Assembly (NCBI RefSeq): GCF_937924975.1
Contig: NZ_CALEYG010000007.1
Location: 1-40,399 of the forward strand
DNA from: an uncultured Stomatobaculum sp.
Lineage (GTDB): Bacteria > Bacillota > Clostridia > Lachnospirales > Lachnospiraceae
Length of the DNA: 40,399 nt
Reading direction: 5' to 3'
The translations under genes were made by a program, and so were the position numbers. The notes beneath the pieces are model-generated. The model had not been told where the DNA came from. It made no database searches and saw nothing but the letters and a program-made list of their open reading frames with translations. Positions 34,524-40,399 of the stretch are shown here, one piece after another (the stretch's first letter is position 1; every line of letters starts with the position of its first letter).

Positions 34524-34565
34524 CAGAAAACTGCCGCCCCGAAGAAAACACTCCAGTGCGGCAGT
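34524..34565 (-). terminator. Terminator of the decarboxylase operon
   Basis: Eight-base arms ACTGCCGC (34530-34537) and GCGGCAGT (34558-34565) enclose a 20-base loop. The minus-strand stem is followed by TTTCTG. It starts 17 bases past the oadA stop. Confidence 0.7.
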
Positions 34566-34582
34566 CGTTTTCATAGCTCCGA

Positions 34583-35995
34583 TCAGACCGGATAAACGCC
34601 GTTAGCCGTATCTGCCTTGTTCATGTCCACACCGCTCTGCTGTGCCTGCCGATACTTGAAGAAATCAAGTGCGACCTGCGGGAACAGTGCATACGAAAGA
34701 ACATCCTCTTCCTGCTGCTTCCACGGTCCGACCTCTTCCTCAAACTTCGGAAGCTGCGGCGGAATCAAATCTGCCGGACGGCAGGTAATCGGCTTCTCAT
34801 CACCGATAATCTGCTTCTGAATCTCCGGATTCACCGGACGTACGGACTGTCCGAACTCACCCATCACAAGCTTTCTGGACTCCTTCGGAACCATCTTATA
34901 GCGCTGGTGCATGAGAACATTCATGACCGCCTGTGTACCGACAATCTGAGAGGACGGCGTAACCAGCGGCGGCTCGCCGAAATCCTTGCGAACGCGCGCC
35001 ACTTCTTCAAGCACATCCGGGAGCAAGTCCTCTTTATGTGCTTCGGTGAGCTGCTTTAAGAGGTTGCTGAGCATGCCGCCCGGCACCTGATAGCGCAGTG
35101 TGTTGATGTTGACACCGAGCAACTTCGGGCTAAGCAGGCCGTTTGCGATGTACTTTTCACGAATCTTAGTGAAATACTTCGCAATCTCAGAGAGCTTCTC
35201 GATATTGAGTCCGGTGTCATAGGGCGTACCCTTTAAAGTCTGTACCATGACTTCCGTCGCAGGCTGGCTGGTTCCGAGCGCAAGCGGCGAGATTGCCGTG
35301 TCAATGATATCGGCACCCGCCTCAATCGCTTTGAGCAAAGTCATGGATGCCACACCGGAGGTGTAGTGCGTGTGGATGTCAATCGGGAGCTTGGTCGACT
35401 CCTTGAGCGCCTTCACAAGGTCATAAGCCTCATACGGCGTCAAGAGACCGGACATATCCTTGATGCAGATGGAATCGGCTCCCATCTCCTCGATGCGCTT
35501 TGCCAGCCCCACCCAGTACTCAAGCGTATAGGCATCTCCGAGGGTATAAGACAGCGCAATCTGTGCTTCCGCGCCCTCTTTCTTGCAGGCATTGACAGCC
35601 GTTTCCAGATTGCGAAGGTCGTTCAGGCAGTCAAAAATGCGGAGAATGTCAATACCGTTCGCCACGGACTTCTGAACAAAATACTCGACAACATCGTCCG
35701 CGTAGTGGTTATAGCCCAGGATGTTCTGGCCGCGGAACAGCATTTGCAGCTTGGTCTTCTTGAAACCCTGCTTCAAGAGACGCAGTCTCTGCCACGGATC
35801 CTCGTGCAGGAAACGAAGGCAGGAATCAAAGGTCGCTCCGCCCCAGCATTCAACCGAGCGATAGCCAATCTCATCCATCTTGTCGATGATGGGCAGCATC
35901 TCCTCTGTCGTCATTCTGGTTGCAAAGAGGGACTGGTGCGCGTCGCGAAGCACGGTCTCACAAATTTGAACCGGTTTTTTCTTCTCGTTATTCAT
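34583..35995 (-). CDS. oadA: Oxaloacetate decarboxylase alpha subunit / pyruvate carboxyltransferase domain (no biotin domain)
   Basis: The 470-residue protein is the carboxyltransferase part of the OadA/PycB family, which moves the carboxyl group between an oxo-acid and biotin. It shows ETVLRDAHQSLFATRM near the start (metal-binding Asp), the KDMSG motif with the biotin-interacting lysine, DIHTHYTSG (two metal-binding His), and the conserved C-terminal LVTPSSQIVGTQA region. The biotin-carrier domain normally fused at the C terminus is missing; a separate carrier is encoded upstream in the same operon. An AAGGAG site precedes the ATG. Substrate is most likely oxaloacetate or pyruvate. Confidence 0.92.
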   Translation of the reverse strand: MNNEKKKPVQICETVLRDAHQSLFATRMTTEEMLPIIDKMDEIGYRSVECWGGATFDSCLRFLHEDPWQRLRLLKQGFKKTKLQMLFRGQNILGYNHYADDVVEYFVQKSVANGIDILRIFDCLNDLRNLETAVNACKKEGAEAQIALSYTLGDAYTLEYWVGLAKRIEEMGADSICIKDMSGLLTPYEAYDLVKALKESTKLPIDIHTHYTSGVASMTLLKAIEAGADIIDTAISPLALGTSQPATEVMVQTLKGTPYDTGLNIEKLSEIAKYFTKIREKYIANGLLSPKLLGVNINTLRYQVPGGMLSNLLKQLTEAHKEDLLPDVLEEVARVRKDFGEPPLVTPSSQIVGTQAVMNVLMHQRYKMVPKESRKLVMGEFGQSVRPVNPEIQKQIIGDEKPITCRPADLIPPQLPKFEEEVGPWKQQEEDVLSYALFPQVALDFFKYRQAQQSGVDMNKADTANGVYPV

Positions 35996-36045
35996 CTATA
36001 TTCTCCTTGCGCTTGTCTCACGCGAAAGATAGTTTCATGCTGCGC

Positions 36046-37197
36046 TCATTTCACACCGAAGATAGCCATGAAGGTTCCGGCTGCCACTGCCGTACCGATG
36101 ACACCCGCTACATTCGGCCCCATTGCATGCATCAGCAGGAAGTTGGTCGGATCTGCCTCGGCGCCGACCTTCTGGGAGACGCGCGCGGACATCGGCACCG
36201 CCGAAACACCGGCCGAACCGATCAGCGGATTCACCTTGCCGCCGGTCAGCTTACACATCAGCTTACCGAGCAAAACGCCGGCTGCGGTACCGAAGGCAAA
36301 TGCGACCAATCCGAGGAAGACAATCTTCAGTGTATCCGCCTTCAGGAAGGCCTCTGCACTGGTCGTTGCGCCGACCGAAGTACCCAGCAAAATGACTACG
36401 ATATACATCAATGCATTGCTTGCCGTATCCGTCAGCTGTCTCACGACGCCGGACTCACGGAACAGATTGCCAAGCATCAGCATACCGATTAACGGCGCAG
36501 TTGTTGGGAGTATCAAGCTCACAATCACAGTGACGACAATCGGAAAGAGAATCTTTTCGAGCTTCGAGACCGGACGGAGCTGTGCCATACGGACTTTGCG
36601 CTCCTTTTCTGTCGTCAGCAAACGCATGATCGGCGGCTGAATAATCGGAACCAGTGACATGTAAGAGTACGCTGCCACTGCGATTGCACCGAGATACTCG
36701 CTCTGCCCCATCTTGTTTGCGAGGAAAATGGAGGTGGGGCCGTCTGCACCGCCGATAATCGAAATTGCGGCTGCCGCCTTGCCGTTAAAGCCGAGCAGAA
36801 CAGCCAGCAGATATGCTGCATAGATACCGAACTGCGCCGCTGCGCCGAGCAAAAAGCTCATGGGATTCGCAATCAACGGGCCAAAGTCCGTCATCGCGCC
36901 GACGCCCATAAAGATGAGCGGCGGAAGAATTCCCCACTCATCGAGCTGGTAGAAGTAGTGCAGAAGTCCGCCGCTGCCGTCAGCAGACTTCGCCGGATCC
37001 AGCATAATATCAGGATAAATATTCACCAGAAGCATACCGAACGCAATCGGAACAAGGAGTAATGGCTCAAATCCTCTCGCGATAGCAAGATAGAGGAATA
37101 AAAGCGCCACTGCAATCATGATGAGGTTTCCGAATGTGATGGAGAAAAATGCGGACTGATGGATAAGATTGCTGAATGTATTGGTTAAATACGCCAT
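36046..37197 (-). CDS. Sodium-translocating decarboxylase beta subunit (GcdB/OadB/MmdB)
   Basis: The 383-residue integral membrane protein decarboxylates carboxybiotin while pumping sodium outwards. About ten hydrophobic segments are visible, along with the conserved GGADGPTSIF motif that carries the sodium-binding aspartate and the C-terminal AVPMSARVSQK and HAMGPNVAGVIGTAVAAG motifs of the second sodium site. The ATG at 37197 was chosen from the GAGGAGAG site; a longer frame to 37233 starts within the space after the biotin-carrier gene. It lies between oadA and the biotin carrier. The family is certain; oxaloacetate, methylmalonyl-CoA and glutaconyl-CoA versions cannot be separated by this subunit alone. 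Confidence 0.94.
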   Translation of the reverse strand: MAYLTNTFSNLIHQSAFFSITFGNLIMIAVALLFLYLAIARGFEPLLLVPIAFGMLLVNIYPDIMLDPAKSADGSGGLLHYFYQLDEWGILPPLIFMGVGAMTDFGPLIANPMSFLLGAAAQFGIYAAYLLAVLLGFNGKAAAAISIIGGADGPTSIFLANKMGQSEYLGAIAVAAYSYMSLVPIIQPPIMRLLTTEKERKVRMAQLRPVSKLEKILFPIVVTVIVSLILPTTAPLIGMLMLGNLFRESGVVRQLTDTASNALMYIVVILLGTSVGATTSAEAFLKADTLKIVFLGLVAFAFGTAAGVLLGKLMCKLTGGKVNPLIGSAGVSAVPMSARVSQKVGAEADPTNFLLMHAMGPNVAGVIGTAVAAGTFMAIFGVK

Positions 37198-37240
37198 CTT
37201 ATTTTCTCTCCTCTTTGGGGTGCCGGACGGCACCGCCCGC

Positions 37241-37669
37241 TTAATTCAAAGTTGCCAGCACCTCGCCTGCCTCGACGGACTGATTGACACTCACATTGAT
37301 GCTCGCAATGGTACCTGCCTCCGGAGCAACAATCTCGTTCTCCATCTTCATTGCCTCAAGAATCATGATGGTCTGACCTGCCTCAACGCTGTCACCGACC
37401 TTTTTCTCGACGCTCAAAATCTTGCCCGGCATCGGGGATTCGACCGTGATGCTGCCCGCTGCGCCGCTCGGTGCAGCGGCCGGAGCCGAAGCCGCGACCG
37501 GTGCTGCTGCCGGTGCCACGACCGGTGCAGGTGCCGGTGCCACTGCCTGCTGGAATACCGGAGCAGCCGGAATGGTTACAACCGGTGCGCCCTGCGCGGC
37601 TGCGGTGATACCCTCTTCAACCTGTACAACATAGACCTGTCCGTTCACGGTAATGGTATAGTTCTTCAT
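37241..37669 (-). CDS. Biotin carrier protein of the sodium-pump decarboxylase
   Basis: The 142-residue protein has an N-terminal segment (1-22), an Ala/Pro-rich flexible linker (23-72) and a C-terminal biotinyl domain with the EAMKMEN motif, where K108 is the lysine to be biotinylated. This layout is that of the MmdC/GcdC subunits. It would shuttle the carboxyl group from the carboxyltransferases to the membrane subunit. A strong GAGGAGG-like ribosome site precedes the ATG. It is the only biotin carrier in the window, so both carboxyltransferases probably share it. Confidence 0.95.
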   Translation of the reverse strand: MKNYTITVNGQVYVVQVEEGITAAAQGAPVVTIPAAPVFQQAVAPAPAPVVAPAAAPVAASAPAAAPSGAAGSITVESPMPGKILSVEKKVGDSVEAGQTIMILEAMKMENEIVAPEAGTIASINVSVNQSVEAGEVLATLN

Positions 37670-37724
37670 GGTATTTTCCTCCTCAGTCTATCCTTAGATG
37701 TATGTAATTCCTGTGTGATATCTC

Positions 37725-38651
37725 TTAACGTCTTCTTCTCTTGCTGTTGCCGCGTCTTCTGAGAGATTTGACAACCAGACCGTCAGGTCCCGGATCCTCA
37801 CCTTCTGCCGCAAGTGCTGCCGCTGTCAGAACTGCGAGCATCTGTGAATCTAGCTGCGGCTCTTCGTTTGCCGCAACGGCTGCCGCCAGCACAGCGACCG
37901 TCTCAGCCGGAACGGATTCGCTTTCAACCGCGGTCTCTTCCGGCGCGGAGATGCACTGCACTTTTGTGCCTTCCGGCACCTGAGCCGCTTTGACCTGCTC
38001 CGCACTGATTCGCTGGGAGACATTCTTGGCGCTCTTCGGCATACGCTGAATTGCAGCCACCTTCTCTTTGTATTCTTTTTCTTCCTTCTCGATGGCCTCT
38101 TTCCGGCTCACCCAATCATGGATGTACTTGAAACGACTGATCAGGAAAGCAATGAAAATCAATACCGCAAAGACGGTTCCCATTCCGATAATCAGATTGA
38201 GCCCGGCGCTCTCAAATTTCTCCGCGAGTGTTTCAACCTTGCTGAAACTCAGCTCGGTGATATCACCGCTCGAGACCTGATAGCCCAGGTGTGCAACGAC
38301 CTCACGATTACCGCAGTGCGCCTTGACAGTGACCAGAATATTGTCGTCATCCACTTCTTTTGCTACGGCATCATCCACCGAGGTCACATCACCGACATCT
38401 TCCCGAATGGTCTGCCAGCTTTTCAAGCCGTCTGCCATTTTGGTTTCGCCGTTTGCCTCAAACTGGTCGATGTAGTTCTGCAGCATGGCCTCATCAAAGC
38501 TCATGACAGCACTGATATTCTTCTTAGCGCCCTGTTCTGCGGAATCCAGTATTTTCTGGTCAATCTTTGCAAAGGCAGAGAACGGAATCAGAACTGCCAA
38601 CGTGAGGCACAGAGCTACGGTGAGAAGAAACTGTTTTATTCTCTGCTTCAT
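37725..38651 (-). CDS. OadG-family membrane subunit with long external and cytoplasmic parts
   Basis: The 308-residue protein has a cleavable-looking signal sequence (1-28, ending FSAFA), an extracytoplasmic domain (about 29-147), one membrane helix (149-172, LIIGMGTVFAVLIFIAFLI) and a cytoplasmic tail whose last residues are strongly basic (RRRGNSKRRRR). The membrane segment and the residues after it fit the OadG/MmdD gamma/delta subunits that hold the complex together; classical OadG is only about 80-100 residues, so most of this protein is extra. The start was set at the signal sequence; the ribosome site (GGGGTG) is weak, and translation may be coupled to the gene upstream, whose stop is 13 bases away. 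Confidence 0.82.
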   Translation of the reverse strand: MKQRIKQFLLTVALCLTLAVLIPFSAFAKIDQKILDSAEQGAKKNISAVMSFDEAMLQNYIDQFEANGETKMADGLKSWQTIREDVGDVTSVDDAVAKEVDDDNILVTVKAHCGNREVVAHLGYQVSSGDITELSFSKVETLAEKFESAGLNLIIGMGTVFAVLIFIAFLISRFKYIHDWVSRKEAIEKEEKEYKEKVAAIQRMPKSAKNVSQRISAEQVKAAQVPEGTKVQCISAPEETAVESESVPAETVAVLAAAVAANEEPQLDSQMLAVLTAAALAAEGEDPGPDGLVVKSLRRRGNSKRRRR

Positions 38652-38664
38652 CCCGACACCCCGC

Positions 38665-40065
38665 TCAGACCGTGCCATGTTTCTTGGCAGGAATTTCCTC
38701 ATTCTTCGTGAAGAGCATCTCAAAGGCTGCAATAACACGCTTTCTCGTTGTTTCCGGTGCAATGATGTCATCGACATAGCCGCGCTTTGCCGCGCTCATC
38801 GCCGATCCCTGCTTCTCCAGATATTGAGCCTTCTTCTCCTCGAAGAAAGCGGTCTTATTCTCAGCCTTTTCAAGCTCGGAAGCGTAGAGAATCTTGACGG
38901 CTGCGCCGGCATCAATCAGCGACAGCTCCGCATTCGGCCAAGCATAAACAATGTCTGCGACCGCCCGAGGTGCAAATACGTTTGCGAGCAGGCCTTGTGC
39001 CGTGCCGTTCAGCAGTGTCACCTTCGGCACAGTTGCCTCTGCATAGGCATTAATCAATGCCGCAACTGCCTGCGGCAGACGCTTCTCATTGCAGAGTGTC
39101 TTCTCAAAGCCCGTGCTGTTCACGACCGTGAGGAGCGGAATGCTGAACGCATCACAGAATTTTGCAAAGCGCGCCGCTTTCTCGACGCCACGGAAACAGA
39201 CTTCTCCGGATGCCGCCGCAATCGCACCGACCGTGCAACCGTTCAGACGAATAAATGCTGTCGTCACCGAGCAACCGTAGTGCTGTCCCGGCTCACAGAC
39301 AAAACCGTCATCCGAAATTGCGCGAAGCACGCCCGCACCGGAAGCCTGCACGACCTCCGGAACCAGACGGTTCAGGCTGTCCTCGCAGTCACCGTAGGAC
39401 TCATCATCCTCATTGCTGGACGGAAGCACCCCGACCAGTGTGCGAATGCCGGCTGCGATTTCCTCCTGCGTGCCGACAAAGTCCGCCGTACCGCTCTCTT
39501 CACTCCGGAACTCTGCCGATGCTGTGTCGAGTTCTGCTTCGGTGTTGCCAGAGATTGCATTCGGCGCATGGAAAAAGAGTTTTGCTTTCTTCTCCATGAA
39601 GGTGAAATCCGCCAGTGCGGCACTGACCGAAAGGCTTCCGCCGCAAAGTCCGTATACAGCCTGAATCTGCGGAACCACGCCGCTTGCCAGTGCCTGTTCC
39701 CGATAAAGCGCGCCGAAAGCAAACAGCGCATCCGTTGCTTCCGCCAGACGCACACCGGCGCAGTCGATAAGCCCGATAACAGGCGCTCCCATCTTCACTG
39801 CCAGGCTATATAACCGGCGAATCTTCTTCGCATGCATCTCTCCGACAGAGCCACCGAAAATATTCGGATCCTGCGCGTAGATGTATACGAGCTTGCCATC
39901 GATGGTGCCGTAGCCGGTCACGACGCCGTCCGACGTTGCTTCCTCAGAAGCTGCGCCGAAGTCTGTGCTCCGCGCCGTCACATAAGCGCCGATTTCCACG
40001 AAACTGTCCTGATCCAGTATCTCGCGGATTCTCCGGGCCGCCGTCGAATCATTGATATGACTCAT
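38665..40065 (-). CDS. Divergent acyl-CoA-type carboxyltransferase (MmdA-like)
   Basis: This 466-residue protein has the two crotonase-like halves of methylmalonyl-CoA/propionyl-CoA carboxyltransferases, seen in FGGSVGEMHAKKIRRL (70-85) and in YAEATVPKVTLL (341-352) and AWPNAELSLIDAGAA. The glycine-rich motifs that form the oxyanion holes differ from the usual ones: CAGVRL (102-107) in place of SGGAR-type, CGGSL (141-145) where CAGGA is usual, NSTGF (316-320) for DxPGF, and TAQGLLA (355-361) for AYGGAY. It is also shorter than MmdA (about 510). It is thus an atypical member; its substrate is unclear. A GGAGG site precedes the ATG at 40065. It is the first gene of the operon. Confidence 0.85.
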   Translation of the reverse strand: MSHINDSTAARRIREILDQDSFVEIGAYVTARSTDFGAASEEATSDGVVTGYGTIDGKLVYIYAQDPNIFGGSVGEMHAKKIRRLYSLAVKMGAPVIGLIDCAGVRLAEATDALFAFGALYREQALASGVVPQIQAVYGLCGGSLSVSAALADFTFMEKKAKLFFHAPNAISGNTEAELDTASAEFRSEESGTADFVGTQEEIAAGIRTLVGVLPSSNEDDESYGDCEDSLNRLVPEVVQASGAGVLRAISDDGFVCEPGQHYGCSVTTAFIRLNGCTVGAIAAASGEVCFRGVEKAARFAKFCDAFSIPLLTVVNSTGFEKTLCNEKRLPQAVAALINAYAEATVPKVTLLNGTAQGLLANVFAPRAVADIVYAWPNAELSLIDAGAAVKILYASELEKAENKTAFFEEKKAQYLEKQGSAMSAAKRGYVDDIIAPETTRKRVIAAFEMLFTKNEEIPAKKHGTV

Positions 40066-40091
40066 ATTGCAACCTCCGTTATACAATTTTA

Positions 40092-40107
40092 ACCGATTGT
40101 CATCGGT
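40092..40107. promoter_or_regulatory. Perfect 6-bp inverted repeat downstream of the decarboxylase promoter
   Basis: ACCGAT (40092-40097) and ATCGGT (40102-40107), separated by four bases, lie between the predicted -10 element and the ATG, where a repressor could bind. The length is modest, so chance is possible. Confidence 0.35.
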
Positions 40108-40110
40108 AAT

Positions 40111-40139
40111 ATTTTAGAAGTTTTGCATAAAAAAAGCAA
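40111..40139 (-). promoter_or_regulatory. Candidate promoter of the decarboxylase operon
   Basis: TTGCTT (40134-40139) and TAAAAT (40111-40116) are 17 bases apart on the minus strand. The -35 element overlaps the terminator of the preceding gene, which lowers confidence. Confidence 0.45.
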
Positions 40140-40166
40140 GTACTTCGGTGTTTCTGAGGTACTTGC
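40128..40166 (-). terminator. Terminator of the gene entering from the right edge
   Basis: Eleven-base arms (40136-40146 and 40156-40166, GCAAGTAC core, one mismatch) and eight T-class residues on the minus-strand 3' side. It lies about 50 bases past the stop at 40218, which fits a single transcript ending here. Confidence 0.85.
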
Positions 40167-40217
40167 CTTTCTCGATATCAGCTATTGTCTGATGTGCCCA
40201 AGTTTCTGCTTCGGGTC

Positions 40218-40399
40218 TTACGAATGTCGCGTGACGACGCTCACTTCTCCCGTTTTCGGCAGGCGCCGCTTTCTCTTTCGTCTGCCCTTCTCTGGGGTAT
40301 TCTCAGGCCGTTTCTGTCTTTGCCGTCCCCGCGTGTCACTCTGGGCTACGGTCTCTGCCGTCTGCCTGCTCTCCTCCTCTCCGTTCTCCTCGGTCGGCT
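40218..40399 (-). CDS. 3' end of an unidentified gene with a basic, charged tail (5' part beyond window)
   Basis: Of the three minus-strand frames at the right edge only one stays open to a stop near the terminator: it begins PTEENGEEESRQ and ends SVVTRHS with TAA at 40218-40220, giving about 60 residues. The sequence is acidic at first, then very rich in Arg and Lys (KGRRKRKRRL), typical of an unstructured tail that might bind RNA or membranes. It contains LPKTG but no hydrophobic segment after it, so it is not a sortase signal. The product cannot be named from this fragment. Confidence 0.6.
   Translation of the reverse strand, partial: PTEENGEEESRQTAETVAQSDTRGRQRQKRPENTPEKGRRKRKRRLPKTGEVSVVTRHS

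Noticed and set aside
40218..40399. LPKTG near the end of the partial gene as a sortase signal.
   Set aside because: The 13 residues that follow contain no hydrophobic membrane segment, and the basic residues are before rather than after the motif.

Overview
The window looks like a chromosomal segment of a fairly GC-rich member of the Bacillota, most probably the Lachnospiraceae. This placement is inferred from the rimP-nusA-rnpM-rplGA-infB-rbfA-nrnA-truB-ribF-rpsO-pnp gene order, an mcsA-mcsB-clpC-radA stress operon, a sodium-pump decarboxylase cluster, and a secreted protein carrying PSDATPSDA spacers. Every gene I can support is on the minus strand, so transcription runs from high to low coordinates. 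Several genes start with TTG or GTG.

Layout from high to low coordinates. 40399-34583: the 3' end of an unidentified gene with a very basic tail, a terminator, then five genes for a membrane decarboxylase. These are a divergent acyl-CoA-type carboxyltransferase, an OadG-like subunit, a biotin carrier, a GcdB/OadB sodium-translocating subunit and an OadA-type carboxyltransferase. 34487-30318: two secreted or envelope proteins, a glucosaminidase-type hydrolase interrupted by a long low-complexity insert and a membrane protein with cohesin-like and cadherin-like domains. 30186-24244: a GntR/YtrA-type repressor, mcsA, mcsB, clpC and radA, i.e. the protein-arginine-phosphorylation/ClpC quality-control operon with a GntR regulator where ctsR is usually found. 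24160-24090: tRNA-Trp with its own promoter and terminator. 23720-21913: a membrane-anchored lysozyme-like protein with cell-wall-binding repeats and a small HPr-like protein without the active-site histidine. 21813-19723: htpG with a consensus promoter. 19597-6851: the translation/transcription core cluster from rimP to thrS. 6650-1: a very large secreted surface protein, open to the window edge, with a C-type-lectin-like domain followed by at least 16 InlB-type B-repeats.

How the genes work together: the central cluster links transcription elongation (NusA), RNase P modulation (YlxR/RnpM), initiation (IF2, RbfA), ribosome maturation (RimP, S15), tRNA modification (TruB) and RNA decay (PNPase, NrnA). 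The stress block supplies McsA/McsB tagging for ClpC and the HtpG chaperone. The decarboxylase block would couple decarboxylation of an oxo-acid or acyl-CoA to sodium export through one shared biotin carrier. The remaining genes are envelope remodelling and adhesion factors.

The most unusual features are the higher-order organisation of the B-repeat array (super-units of exactly 744, 987 and 1230 bp, each 243 bp longer than the last), the EPN/WND lectin motifs in the same protein, the divergent carboxyltransferase that lacks the usual glycine-rich motifs, and the GntR-for-CtsR substitution. I found no CRISPR array, insertion sequence, prophage or obvious defence system.
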